From: Salinispora mooreana
Lineage (GTDB): Bacteria > Actinomycetota > Actinomycetes > Mycobacteriales > Micromonosporaceae
Length of the DNA: 64,000 bases
NCBI RefSeq assembly: GCF_000379065.1
Contig: NZ_KB900614.1
Location: forward strand, 1,911,049 to 1,975,048
Reading direction: 5' to 3'
Below the pieces are notes generated by a model, which was not told the DNA's origin, made no database searches, and worked only from the letters and a program-made list of their open reading frames with translations. A program made the position numbers and the translations under genes. Numbering within the stretch: the first letter of the stretch is position 1; each line of letters starts with the position of its first letter. Below, piece by piece: positions 47,433-56,174 of the stretch.

Positions 47433-47464
47433 CGGGGCAGAATGTCCCTGCCCCGGCATTCTGT
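47433..47464. repeat. Two interleaved inverted repeats upstream of aspS
   Basis: CCGGGGCAG (47433-47441) pairs perfectly with CTGCCCCGG (47449-47457), and CAGAATG (47439-47445) pairs perfectly with CATTCTG (47458-47464). The arms alternate, so the two stems cannot form together as simple hairpins. The element lies 70 bases beyond the desaturase stop and about 90 bases before the aspS start, so it could be a desaturase terminator or an aspS leader switch. Confidence 0.6.
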
Positions 47465-47526
47465 CAGGGCTGCCGCACCGGCGGTTGCCGGGTGCGCGGA
47501 AGGCGGGTCTGCCGCGCCCCGGGCCG

Positions 47527-48462
47527 TCAGCTCCGGGCCGCCTGCCGGGCGCGCCGGGCGTCGCGCTTCTCCTCGAATCGGGACGCGGCGAGCTCCAGGC
47601 CATCGAGGTGGGCCGCGATGTCGTCCCGGGCCGCCTCGCCGTCCGCGTTCAGGCCCGACACCTCGAAGATGTCCCACTGCCGCAGCACCGGCAGCACCAC
47701 CTCGTCCCGGTGCTGGCGCAGGTCGTAGATGCCGGCCAGGGCGATCGCGACAGACTTCCGGGCGAACCCCTCGATGCCGTTGCCCGGCATCTGGAACTCG
47801 GCCAGTACGTCGGCCACCGCCCGCATCGTCTGGCTGGGCGCCAGCTCGAAGGAGGCGGCGAGCAGGTTTCGGTAGAAGAGCATGTGCAGGTTCTCGTCGG
47901 TGGCGATCCGCGCCAGCAGCGCCTCGCAGAGCGGATCCCCGGTGGCCCGACCGGTGTTGCGGTGCGCGATCCGGGTCGCCAACTCCTGGAACGACACGTA
48001 TGCGAGCGAGTGCAGCATCTCCTCGTCGTGCGCGTTGCGGTAGCCGGCCGACATGTGCGCCATCCGGGCCCGTTCCAGGGCCACCGGGTCGACCGCCCGG
48101 GTCACCGTCAGATAGTCCCGAATCGCCGTGCCGTGCCGCGCCTCCTCGGCCGTCCACCGGTGCACCCAGGTCCCCCACGCCCCGTCCCGACCAAAGAGCG
48201 TGGCGATCTGGTGGTGGTACGAGGGCAGGTTGTCCTCGGTGAGCAGGTTGACGATCAACGCGGTACGGGCGACCTCGGGCAGCCGCGAGTCGGCCGAGGT
48301 CCACGCCTGCCCACCGAGCGGACCGTCGAAGGTCCGCCCCTCGCTCCAGGGCACGTACTCGTGCGGAAACCACTCCTTCGCGATCGACAGGTGCCGGTCG
48401 AGGTTCTTCTCCACGACGACTTCCAGCTCGTGCAGGAGTGCGGTCTGACTGAGGACGCTCAT
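47527..48462 (-). CDS. Acyl-[acyl-carrier-protein] desaturase (soluble diiron, DesA type)
   Basis: Introduces a double bond into ACP-bound fatty acid chains using a diiron centre, O2 and ferredoxin. The 311-residue protein carries the metal ligands in [16 protein letters not shown] (residues about 72-86), [17 protein letters not shown], and [14 protein letters not shown], the paired E-x-x-H helices of ferritin-like desaturases. No membrane segments. ATG at 48462 with GGGAGA upstream. A 31-base inverted repeat ends ten bases before the start, pointing to regulation by a dimeric repressor or an mRNA hairpin. Confidence 0.92.
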   Translation of the reverse strand: MSVLSQTALLHELEVVVEKNLDRHLSIAKEWFPHEYVPWSEGRTFDGPLGGQAWTSADSRLPEVARTALIVNLLTEDNLPSYHHQIATLFGRDGAWGTWVHRWTAEEARHGTAIRDYLTVTRAVDPVALERARMAHMSAGYRNAHDEEMLHSLAYVSFQELATRIAHRNTGRATGDPLCEALLARIATDENLHMLFYRNLLAASFELAPSQTMRAVADVLAEFQMPGNGIEGFARKSVAIALAGIYDLRQHRDEVVLPVLRQWDIFEVSGLNADGEAARDDIAAHLDGLELAASRFEEKRDARRARQAARS

Positions 48463-48471
48463 GCGGGTCTC

Positions 48472-48502
48472 CCTACGGCGGCGTAACTTACGCCACCGTA
48501 GG
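48472..48502 (-). promoter_or_regulatory. 31-base inverted repeat at the desaturase start, candidate operator
   Basis: Arms of 15 bases, CCTACGGCGGCGTAA and TTACGCCACCGTAGG, flank a single central base; 14 of 15 positions are complementary. The repeat touches the GGGAGA ribosome site of the desaturase. The central GGCGTAA-C-TTACGCC core has the size and symmetry of TetR-family operators. A hairpin that hides the ribosome site is the alternative reading. Confidence 0.7.
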
Positions 48503-48610
48503 TCCGATCGTCGGTACGCGCCAGTAGCATCCCAGGCGCGCCCCGACACAACGCCTTCCTGCCGAAACACCCACCCCTCGACCGAAGGGAGGGCTGGCGG
48601 TCGCATGAGC

Positions 48611-49939
48611 TCAGCTCACCACCGGCCGCAGGTCCGCCGCGGGTGGCTGCCACACCTCGGCCCGTGCCGACACCTGCGCACCGGTACGGATGTCCTTGAC
48701 CTCGTCCGCACCCTCGTCCGTGCCGGGGAACCACACATACGGGATGCCCCGCCGCTCGGCGTAGCGGATCTGCTTGCCGAACTTCGCCGCGCTCGGCGCG
48801 ACCTCGGTGCAGATGCCCCGGGCCCGCAGCGCCTCGGCGACCCGGTTACTCACCGCCCGCTGCGCCTCGCTGGTCACCGCCACCACCACGCAGGTGGGGA
48901 CCGGGCGGGAAATGGTCAACTCCCCGGCACCGAAGAGCAGGCCGAGCAGCCGGGTCACGCCGATCGAGAGGCCCACTCCCGGGAAGGCGACGGCACCGGC
49001 GCTGGCCAGGTTGTCGTACCGGCCGCCGGAGCAGATCGAACCAAACCGCTCGTACCCGACCAGCTGCGTCTCGTAGACGGTCCCGGTGTAGTAGTCCAGG
49101 CCGCGGGCGATGCGCAGATCGGCGACGCAGAGGCCGGGGGCGTGCTCGGCGGCGGTCTGCATCACCTGGACCAGCTCCGCGAGACCCTCGTCGAGCAGCG
49201 GGTGACTGACCCCGAGCGCAGTCACCGCGTCGGCGAACGACGCGTCCGGCGCCGAGATCTCGGCCAGCGCCAGCACCGCCTTCGCCTGCGCCTCGGTCGC
49301 CCCGGCCGTGGCGGCCAGGAGGTCGGCCACCCGGGCCGGGCCGATCTTGTCCAGCTTGTCGACCGCGCGCAGCGCCGCCTCCGGGTCGGTGATTCCCACC
49401 CCCCGGTAGAAGCCCTCGCAGATCTTGCGGTTGTTGACCTGGATCCGCACCGGCGGAATCGGCAGCGAGCGCAGCGCGTCCCCGATCACCAGCGGCATCT
49501 CGGCCTCGTGGTGCGGCGCCAGCGTGTCCCGGTCAATGATGTCGATGTCCGCCTGCAGGAACTCCCGGTAGCGGCCCTCCTGCGGTCGCTCGCCCCGCCA
49601 CACCTTCTGGATCTGGTAGCGGCGGAACGGGAACTGGAGCTTGCCGGCGTTCTCCAGCACGTACCGGGCGAACGGCACGGTCAGGTCGAAGTGCAGGCCG
49701 AGCGCGTCGTCGCCGGCCGGTCCGTCGGGGTCGGCCTGCAGCCGCCGGAGCAGGTAGACCTCCTTGGAGGTCTCCCCCTTGCGCAACAGCTGGTCGAGCG
49801 GCTCGACCGCGCGGGTCTCCAGTGGGGCGAACCCGTACCGCTCGAAGGTGTCCCGGATCCGCTCCAGGACATACTGCTCGATCATCCGCTGGGCGGGCGT
49901 CCACTCCGGAAAGCCGGAGATCGGCGTGGGCTTACTCAT
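48611..49939 (-). CDS. hisS: Histidyl-tRNA synthetase
   Basis: Charges tRNA-His. The 442-residue class II enzyme has motif 2 in FRRYQIQKVWRGERPQEGRYREFLQADIDII (residues about 107-137), the histidine-binding RGLDYYTGTVYE, and motif 3 in GLSIGVTRLLGLL. The C-terminal anticodon domain runs from about residue 345 (VPTCVVVAVTSEAQ). ATG at 49939. Upstream is the metallo-beta-lactamase hydrolase, the usual neighbour in actinomycetes. Confidence 0.96.
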   Translation of the reverse strand: MSKPTPISGFPEWTPAQRMIEQYVLERIRDTFERYGFAPLETRAVEPLDQLLRKGETSKEVYLLRRLQADPDGPAGDDALGLHFDLTVPFARYVLENAGKLQFPFRRYQIQKVWRGERPQEGRYREFLQADIDIIDRDTLAPHHEAEMPLVIGDALRSLPIPPVRIQVNNRKICEGFYRGVGITDPEAALRAVDKLDKIGPARVADLLAATAGATEAQAKAVLALAEISAPDASFADAVTALGVSHPLLDEGLAELVQVMQTAAEHAPGLCVADLRIARGLDYYTGTVYETQLVGYERFGSICSGGRYDNLASAGAVAFPGVGLSIGVTRLLGLLFGAGELTISRPVPTCVVVAVTSEAQRAVSNRVAEALRARGICTEVAPSAAKFGKQIRYAERRGIPYVWFPGTDEGADEVKDIRTGAQVSARAEVWQPPAADLRPVVS

Positions 49940-49992
49940 GGTGCTCCGTTCGCGAACCCCGCACGGTCCGCGCGGGGAAGAGGATGCGGCGA

Positions 49993-50709
49993 CTACAGGC
50001 CGCGGGCAGGGGCCGCCGGTCGCGCCTGCTCGCCCGCCACCTCAAGGAGGTACGGGTTGGCGGCGCGTTCCTGGCCGATCGTCGTGGCGGGACCGTGACC
50101 GGGCAGCACGACCGTGTCATCCGCCAGCGGGAGGATCTTGCTCCGCAGGCTGGCGAGCATCGTCGGATGGCTGCCGCCCGGCAGGTCGGTACGGCCGATC
50201 GAACCGGCGAAGAGCACGTCACCGGAGAGGCAGAGCTCGTCCGCCTCCCAACGGGAGCCCGCGCCGGGCAACCGGAAGAGCACCGACCCACCGGTATGGC
50301 CCGGGGCATGGTCAACGGTGATCTCCAGCCCGGCGAGGTCGAGGGTGGCACCGTCGGCCAGTTCAGCGACGTCCTCCGGCTCGGTGTACGGCAGCCGGCC
50401 GCCGAAGAGCCCGGCCAGGTCGGCCGAGAGCCCTTTCGCCGGGTCGGCGAGGAGTTCCCGGTCGGCCGGGTGAACGTACGCGGTGACCCCACGCGCACCA
50501 CAGACCGGCGCGACGGAGAAGGTGTGGTCGAGGTGGCCGTGAGTCAACAGGACGGCGGCCGGATGCAGCCGGTGCTCGGCCAGCAGGGCGTCGAGTCGGT
50601 CGAGCACCCCGATGCCGGGATCGACCACCACACACTGCTCCCCCGGCGCCGTCGCGACCACATAGCAGTTGGTGCCGAAGGCGTCCGCGGGAAAACCGGC
50701 CACGAGCAC
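49993..50709 (-). CDS. Metallo-beta-lactamase-fold hydrolase (glyoxalase II-like)
   Basis: A 238-residue zinc hydrolase. The signature THGHLDHTFSVAPV (residues about 56-69) gives the HxHxDH metal ligands, HAPGHTGGSVLFRLPG the third His, and VLPGHGPATTIGQERAANPYL the last. The family includes hydroxyacylglutathione hydrolases, but substrate is not certain in mycothiol-using actinobacteria. GTG at 50709 with GGGGAG six bases upstream. Precedes hisS by 53 bases and is transcribed away from the cyclophilin pair. Confidence 0.88.
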   Translation of the reverse strand: MLVAGFPADAFGTNCYVVATAPGEQCVVVDPGIGVLDRLDALLAEHRLHPAAVLLTHGHLDHTFSVAPVCGARGVTAYVHPADRELLADPAKGLSADLAGLFGGRLPYTEPEDVAELADGATLDLAGLEITVDHAPGHTGGSVLFRLPGAGSRWEADELCLSGDVLFAGSIGRTDLPGGSHPTMLASLRSKILPLADDTVVLPGHGPATTIGQERAANPYLLEVAGEQARPAAPARGL

Positions 50710-50931
50710 GACGGCTCCCCTTCCCTCGAAGTGTCAGGTCGTCTGCTGAGCCTAGTCGCCGAAGCAACCGATCTCGCACGGTGCAGCACGGTCCGCGAGT
50801 CACCACCGCGCCACCTCGTACACGACAATCCCCGCCACTGGCCGTACACTCTTGCGGGCGTGTGGCATGGCACACCTGACCAACGGTCGGGCCGCCCGTC
50901 ACGGAACCAGGGTAGAGGAAGGGGAGCGCGG

Positions 50932-51849
50932 GTGGCCTCCAGCAGGGATCGGCAGCGCAAGCTGGCGCGGGCAAAACTCGACCGACAGCTGGCCCGGCGG
51001 GCCGCTCGGGCCCGCCGCCGACGGCAGGTGCAGGCCGGGGTGGGCGTCGCAGTCGTCCTCGCCCTGATCGTGGCCGGCTCCGCCTGGGCGCTGGGCGCCT
51101 TCGATCAGGAGCCGGTCGAGGACGCCGCGGCCCAGGAGATCTGCTTCTGGAACCCGGAGGACGCCAGCGCCAACACCAACCTGACCGACGTCGGCACACC
51201 GGCCACCACCGGGCTGCCGACCGAGGGGGTCCGGACGATGACGGTCGTCACGAACCAGGGCGCCCCGGTCACCGCCGAGCTGGACACCGCCGCCACCCCG
51301 TGCGCCGTGGCGAGCATCTCCCACCTGGCGGCGAACTCCTTCTACGACAACACGAAGTGCCACGAAATCACCACCGAGGGTGCAGTGCGCTGCGGCGACC
51401 CGAGCGGCACCGGACTGGGCGGACCCGCCTACTCCTTCTATGACGAAAACGTTCCCACCCCGACGGATGCCCCGGCGAGCCCGGCAGACGCGTCAGCCAC
51501 CCCGGCGGAGGCCTCGGCCAGCCCCGCGCCCGACCAGCCCGCGACCTACCCGAAGGGCACGGTCGCGACGGTCGGCAACAGGCCCGGCGCCAACGGAAGT
51601 CAGTTCCTGATCTTCTTCAAGGACTTCACCACCGCCGACCCGGCGTACACGGTCATTGGCCGCGTCACCGGTGGCCTGGATACGGTCGAGAAGATCGGTG
51701 CGCTACCGACCGTGGAGAATGCGGGCGGGGCGAAGGTCAAGCCGAAGGACGACGACGTGGTCATCCAGAGCCTGACGGTCACCGAGCCGGCGACGACGCC
51801 GACCGCCACCACGTCGGCCACCCCGGCGGTCGAGTCGAGCGCCGGCTGA
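50932..51849 (+). CDS. Membrane-anchored cyclophilin-like protein with altered active site
   Basis: A 305-residue protein: basic cytosolic N-terminus, one membrane helix (about residues 35-56), then an extracytoplasmic cyclophilin domain from about residue 100. HLAANSFYDNTKCHEITTEGAVRCGDPSGTGLGGPAY and NGSQFLIFF show the fold. The catalytic Arg that normally follows His is Glu here (His144-Glu145), and the segment before GDP lacks the usual Gln, so prolyl isomerase activity is doubtful. A 30-residue Pro/Ala/Ser insert follows DEN, and the C-terminus is Thr/Ala-rich. GTG at 50932 with AGGGGAG upstream. Paralogue of the next gene. Confidence 0.82.
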   Translation: MASSRDRQRKLARAKLDRQLARRAARARRRRQVQAGVGVAVVLALIVAGSAWALGAFDQEPVEDAAAQEICFWNPEDASANTNLTDVGTPATTGLPTEGVRTMTVVTNQGAPVTAELDTAATPCAVASISHLAANSFYDNTKCHEITTEGAVRCGDPSGTGLGGPAYSFYDENVPTPTDAPASPADASATPAEASASPAPDQPATYPKGTVATVGNRPGANGSQFLIFFKDFTTADPAYTVIGRVTGGLDTVEKIGALPTVENAGGAKVKPKDDDVVIQSLTVTEPATTPTATTSATPAVESSAG

Positions 51850-51889
51850 CCGATCCAGCCACACCCACACCGTGCAGGAGGATCCAGGC

Positions 51890-52723
51890 GTGATGTCCAC
51901 CAGTGAGCGGCAACGCGCGGCGGCCCGCGCTCGGCTCGAGAAGGAGATGGCCGAGCGGACCGCGCGGGCTCGTCGGCGTCGACAGACCCAGGCGATCGCC
52001 GGGGCGAGCGCGGCTCTCCTCCTGGTGGTCGCCGGCACCGTCTGGCTGGTGTCGAGCCTCGGCGACGACTCGGCGACCGACCCGACCACCACCGCCGGCG
52101 CCACCGAGTGCGTCTTCACCGAGATCCCCGCCGACCAGCGGACCCCACAGATCAAGGACGTCGGCCTGCCGAGCACCCCGCAGCCGAACACCGGCACCCA
52201 GACCCTCACCATCGACACGAACCTCGGGCCGATAACGGCCAAGGTCGACCGGTCCCAGACACCGTGCACCAGCGCCAGCTTCACCCACCTGGCCGAGCAG
52301 AACTTCTTCGACAACACCAAGTGCCACCGCCTCGTCACCGAAGGAATCAAGGTGCTCCAGTGCGGTGACCCGAGCGCGACCGGCGACGGCTGGCGGGAGA
52401 CCGACGGCACCGGCGGGCCGAGCTTCCGGTTGGCCGAGGAGAACCTGCCTACGGACAAGCGGCCCCCGTACCCGGAGGGCGTTATCGCGATGGCCAACTC
52501 CGGCGCACCCGGAAGCACCGGCAGCCAGTTCTTCATCGTCTACGGCGACTCGCCGCTCCCCCCGAACTACACCGTCCTCGGCACGGTCACCGGTGGGCTG
52601 GACATCGTCAAGGAGGTCGCGGCGGCCGGCGACGACGCGGCCTACGCACAGCAGGCCGGCGGTGGACACCCGAAGAAGGAGGTCACCATCACCGACCTCA
52701 CGATGAGCGCACCACAGGGCTGA
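51890..52723 (+). CDS. Membrane-anchored peptidyl-prolyl cis-trans isomerase (cyclophilin type)
   Basis: Assists protein folding outside the membrane by isomerising prolyl bonds. About 277 residues: basic N-terminus, membrane helix IAGASAALLLVVAGTVWLV, then a cyclophilin domain with FTHLAEQNFFDNTKCHRLVTEGIKVLQCGDPSATGDG, retaining the catalytic Arg (CHRL) and Gln, and GSTGSQFFIVYGD. GTG at 51890 lies eight bases after AGGAGG; the ATG directly after it is an alternative. It follows its paralogue by 40 bases and ends at a strong terminator. Confidence 0.92.
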   Translation: MMSTSERQRAAARARLEKEMAERTARARRRRQTQAIAGASAALLLVVAGTVWLVSSLGDDSATDPTTTAGATECVFTEIPADQRTPQIKDVGLPSTPQPNTGTQTLTIDTNLGPITAKVDRSQTPCTSASFTHLAEQNFFDNTKCHRLVTEGIKVLQCGDPSATGDGWRETDGTGGPSFRLAEENLPTDKRPPYPEGVIAMANSGAPGSTGSQFFIVYGDSPLPPNYTVLGTVTGGLDIVKEVAAAGDDAAYAQQAGGGHPKKEVTITDLTMSAPQG

Positions 52724-52745
52724 CGCGCCAGCGAGAGACCACGAC

Positions 52746-52771
52746 GCGCCCCCGGCTCCGGCCGGGGGCGC
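52746..52771. terminator. Bidirectional terminator between the cyclophilins and relA
   Basis: A perfect 11-base stem, GCGCCCCCGGC and its complement, with loop TCCG, lies 22 bases after the cyclophilin stop and 16 bases beyond the relA stop. The genes converge here. No clear T-run, as is common in GC-rich actinomycetes. Confidence 0.85.
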
Positions 52772-52787
52772 TCGTGCGTGCTGATAC

Positions 52788-55271
52788 TCAGGAGCCGGAG
52801 GTAACCCGGTAGGCGTCGAAGACGCCGTCAACCTTGCGCACCGCGGCCAACAGATGCCCCAGATGCTTGGGGTCGGCCATCTCGAAGCTGAACCGGCTCA
52901 CCGCCACCCGGTCCCGCGTGGTCGTCACGGTCGCCGAGAGGATGTTGACCCGCTCGTCGGAGAGCACCAGGGACACGTCGGTGAGCAGCTTGTGCCGGTC
53001 GAGCGCCTCGACCTGGATGGCGACGAGGAAGGTCGACGCGCTGGTGAGCTTCCAGCCCACCTCCACGACCCGCTCCCCCTGCGCCTTGAGGTCCTCGGCG
53101 TTGGCGCAGTCGTCCCGGTGCACGCTCACCCCGCCGGAGCGGGTGACAAACCCGAACACCGAATCCGGCGGGACCGGGGTGCAGCAGCGGGCCAGCTTGA
53201 TCCACACATCGCTGACGCCCCGGACGACGACACCCGGATCGTTGCTGCTGGCCCGACTCCGCGGCGGGCGAGTGGCCACCGCGGTCTCGGCGATGTCCTC
53301 GACCGCGCCCTCCTCACCGCCGTAGGAGGCCATCAGCTTCTGCACCACCGACTGGGCGGAGACGTGACTGTCGCCGACCGCCGCGTAGAGCGAGGCGACA
53401 TCGGCCAGGTGCAGATCCCGGGCGATCGCCATCAGGTTGTCGGAGCTGAGCATCCGTTGTAGCGGCATGCCCTGCTTGCGCATCGCCTTGACGATCGCGT
53501 CCTTGCCGGCCTCGATCGCCTCCTCGCGCCGCTCCTTGTTGAAGTACTGCCGGATCTTCGTGCGCGCCCGCGGGCTCTTGACGAACCCGAGCCAGTCCTT
53601 GGTCGGGCCGGCCGTCTCCGACTTCGAGGTGAAGATCTCGATCACATCGCCGTTGGAGAGCGTCGACTCCAACGGCACCAACTTGCCGTTGACCCGCGCC
53701 CCGATGCACTTGTGCCCCACCTCGGTGTGCACCGCGTACGCGAAGTCCACCGGCGTTGACCCCGTCGGCAGCGGAAAGACGTCACCCTTCGGGGTGAAGA
53801 CGTACACCTCCTGGCTGGACAGGTCGAAGCGCAGCGCGTCCAGGAACTCGCTCGGGTCGGCCGCCTCCCGCTGCCAGTCCAGCAGCTGCCGCAGCCAGGT
53901 CATCTCATCGATGTGCGCCGGCGGGCCCACGATCTGGGTGCCCTTGTGCTCCTTGTACTTCCAGTGCGCGGCGATACCGAACTCGGCGGTACGGTGCATC
54001 GCGTACGTGCGGATCTGCATCTCCACCGGCTTGCCGGTGGGCCCGATCACCGTCGTGTGCAACGACTGGTACATGTTGAACTTCGGCATCGCGATGTAGT
54101 CCTTGAACCGGCCCGGCACCGGCTGCCAGTTCGCGTGAATCACACCCAACGCCGCGTAGCAGTCCCGCACCGTGTCGACCAGGATCCGTACGCCCACCAG
54201 GTCGTAGATGTCGTTGAAGTCCCGCCCCCGCACGATCATCTTCTGATAGATCGCGTACAGGTGCTTCGGCCGACCGGTCACCTCCGCCCTGATCTTGGCA
54301 GACTTCAGGTCGGTGCCGACCTTCCTGGTCACCTGCCGCAGCAGCGCCTCCCGCTGCGGCTGGTGCTCCCCGATCAGTCGGTTGATCTCCTCGTACCGCT
54401 TCGGGAAGAGGGTGCCGAAGGCCAGATCCTCCAGCTCCCACTTGATCGTGTTCATACCCAGGCGATGTGCCAGGGGAGCCAGGATCTCCAGCGTCTCCTT
54501 GGCCTTCTGCTCCTGCTTCGGCCGCGGCAGGAAGATCAGGGTACGCATGTTGTGGAGCCGGTCGGCCAGCTTGATCACCAGGACCCGTGGGTCCTTCGCC
54601 ATGGCGACGACCATCTTGCGGATCGTCTCCGCCTTCGCCGCGTCGCCCAGCTTGACCTTGTCGAGCTTGGTCACCCCGTCAACCAGCAACGCCACCTCGC
54701 CACCGAAGTCGGCCCGCATCTGGTCAAGCGTGTACTCGGTGTCCTCGATCGTGTCGTGCAGCAGCGCCGCGACCAGCGTGGTGGTGTCCATGCCCAGATT
54801 GGCCAGGATGGTGGCCACCGCGAGCGGATGGGTGATGTAGGGGTCGCCGGACTTACGGTACTGACCGGAGTGCCAGCGAGCCGCCGTGTCGAAAGCGCGT
54901 TGCAACAGCCGGGCGTCGGCCTTCGGGTGGTTCTCCCGGTGACTTGAGATCAGTGGTTCCAGCACCTCGCTGACCTGCGAGGACTGCCAGGGCGCGTTGA
55001 ACCGGGCCAGGCGGGCCCGCACCCGGCGCCCGGTCGGCGCGCTGGAGAGCGCGAATCCGCCGCCGGGAACGGTCTCGGGCACCAGGTCGCCCCGCTTCGG
55101 AACGACCGCCTCCTCGCTCCCCGCGTCCGGACCGGTGCGGAGGGCGCCGGTTGCTCCGGCGCCGCTACCGGGACCAACCCCGGGACGGGAGCCACCACTG
55201 CGGTCGGTCACCGAGCCGTCGCCTGTCGGGTGCACCGTGTCCTCCACCGGAGGGGCGACATCGTGAGACAC
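52788..55271 (-). CDS. relA: Bifunctional (p)ppGpp synthetase/hydrolase (Rel)
   Basis: Sets the stringent-response alarmone level. The 827-residue protein has a disordered Pro/Gly-rich N-terminus of about 85 residues, the HD hydrolase domain with [35 protein letters not shown], and the synthetase domain with [28 protein letters not shown] and [25 protein letters not shown] ([32 protein letters not shown]), a zinc-finger-like stretch ([13 protein letters not shown]) and an ACT domain follow. Both active sites look intact. GTG at 55271 is preferred because GAGGAGG lies five bases upstream. Confidence 0.95.
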   Translation of the reverse strand: MSHDVAPPVEDTVHPTGDGSVTDRSGGSRPGVGPGSGAGATGALRTGPDAGSEEAVVPKRGDLVPETVPGGGFALSSAPTGRRVRARLARFNAPWQSSQVSEVLEPLISSHRENHPKADARLLQRAFDTAARWHSGQYRKSGDPYITHPLAVATILANLGMDTTTLVAALLHDTIEDTEYTLDQMRADFGGEVALLVDGVTKLDKVKLGDAAKAETIRKMVVAMAKDPRVLVIKLADRLHNMRTLIFLPRPKQEQKAKETLEILAPLAHRLGMNTIKWELEDLAFGTLFPKRYEEINRLIGEHQPQREALLRQVTRKVGTDLKSAKIRAEVTGRPKHLYAIYQKMIVRGRDFNDIYDLVGVRILVDTVRDCYAALGVIHANWQPVPGRFKDYIAMPKFNMYQSLHTTVIGPTGKPVEMQIRTYAMHRTAEFGIAAHWKYKEHKGTQIVGPPAHIDEMTWLRQLLDWQREAADPSEFLDALRFDLSSQEVYVFTPKGDVFPLPTGSTPVDFAYAVHTEVGHKCIGARVNGKLVPLESTLSNGDVIEIFTSKSETAGPTKDWLGFVKSPRARTKIRQYFNKERREEAIEAGKDAIVKAMRKQGMPLQRMLSSDNLMAIARDLHLADVASLYAAVGDSHVSAQSVVQKLMASYGGEEGAVEDIAETAVATRPPRSRASSNDPGVVVRGVSDVWIKLARCCTPVPPDSVFGFVTRSGGVSVHRDDCANAEDLKAQGERVVEVGWKLTSASTFLVAIQVEALDRHKLLTDVSLVLSDERVNILSATVTTTRDRVAVSRFSFEMADPKHLGHLLAAVRKVDGVFDAYRVTSGS

Positions 55272-55323
55272 CGTCCTCCTCACCGCTCGCCGGACGCGCC
55301 GGCCAGGCGGCCGACGTCGGATT

Positions 55324-55373
55324 CAACCGGCCGCACTGGCCGGCGTTATCGATCCAACCGGCCGCATGGCCGG
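55324..55373 (-). repeat. Tandem hairpins in the relA upstream region
   Basis: Two copies of CAACCGGCCGCA-(C)TGGCCGG (55324-55343 and 55355-55373) lie 53 to 102 bases before the relA start. Each folds as CCGGCC/GGCCGG with a 4- or 5-base loop, so they form two near-identical hairpins 11 bases apart. They could be terminators for apt or leader elements of relA. Confidence 0.6.
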
Positions 55374-55520
55374 TGTGGCCCGCCGACCTTCGGCCGCCGG
55401 TTCCTCGCCACCGGACGAATCGACGCGCCCGGTTAGCAACTGGCAATGCTACCCGCACTCACGGTGCGCCGCCGTCTCGCCGACCCGGGCCGCACCGGGT
55501 CATCCGCCCGACCACAGCGA

Positions 55521-56087
55521 TCAAACGGTCAGCAGGGCATGGACCGGGCGCGGCGCCAACCGCTCGCGACCGCCGAGGAAACCCAACTCCAGCAGGACCG
55601 TGAAGCCCGCCACCGTACCGCCGGCCCGCTCGACCAGGTCGAGGGTCGCCTCGGCGGTGCCCCCCGTGGCGAGTACGTCGTCCACCACCAGAACCCGGTG
55701 CCCGGCCGTGAACGCGTCCTGGTGCACCTCCAGGGTGGCCTCACCGTATTCCAGCGCGTACGACGCCGAGTAGGCCACCCGGGGCAGCTTGCCCGCCTTG
55801 CGCACCGGCACCACCCCGACACCGGCGGCGTACGCGATCGCTGCCGCGACCACGAACCCACGGGCCTCGATCCCCACCACGGTGTCGAACGAGTCTCGCC
55901 CGTGGTGGCGCACGATGCCGTCAATGACCTCGCGAAAGGTGTCGCCGTCGGCGAAGAGCGGCATCAGGTCCTTGAACATGACCCCGGGCTTCGGGAAATC
56001 CGGTACGTCCAGCACCCGGCTGGCCACCAGTTCGGCCATCGCCCGGCCGCTGTCCCCCCGTACCCCGGTGGTGTGGGTCTCTGTCAC
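55521..56087 (-). CDS. apt: Adenine phosphoribosyltransferase
   Basis: Salvages adenine to AMP using PRPP. The 188-residue protein has VASRVLDVPDFPKPGVMFKDLMPLF, the family start, DTVVGIEARGFVVAAAIAYAAGVG, and the PRPP site VLVVDDVLATGGTAEATLDLVERAGG around residues 125-146. GTG at 56087 is taken because a GGAGC-type site precedes it; this gives a short Thr-rich N-terminal extension. Order secD-secF-apt-relA is conserved in actinobacteria, where it links purine salvage with (p)ppGpp control. Confidence 0.95.
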   Translation of the reverse strand: MTETHTTGVRGDSGRAMAELVASRVLDVPDFPKPGVMFKDLMPLFADGDTFREVIDGIVRHHGRDSFDTVVGIEARGFVVAAAIAYAAGVGVVPVRKAGKLPRVAYSASYALEYGEATLEVHQDAFTAGHRVLVVDDVLATGGTAEATLDLVERAGGTVAGFTVLLELGFLGGRERLAPRPVHALLTV

Positions 56088-56109
56088 GCAGCTCCGCTCC
56101 CTCGTTCCG

Positions 56110-56157
56110 ACGACGGCGTCCTCCACGCTGCTCGCACAGCCTGAAGGACGCCGTCGT
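56110..56157 (-). repeat. 13-base inverted repeat in the secF-apt gap
   Basis: ACGACGGCGTCCT (56110-56122) and AGGACGCCGTCGT (56145-56157) are perfectly complementary, with a 22-base loop that holds a nested GCTG/CAGC pair. The element starts 18 bases beyond the secF stop and ends 23 bases before apt. It may stop transcription from secDF or form the apt leader. Confidence 0.65.
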
Positions 56158-56174
56158 TCCGTTCCATCGACGCG

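Noticed and set aside
47346..47526. T-box leader before aspS
   Set aside because: No T-box consensus (such as the UGGN bulge region) is visible; the interleaved repeats are short and of a different type.
45270..48242. A 990-codon plus-strand frame opposite aspS and the desaturase
   Set aside because: It mirrors two confident minus-strand genes, and the translation is compositionally biased without any family wording.
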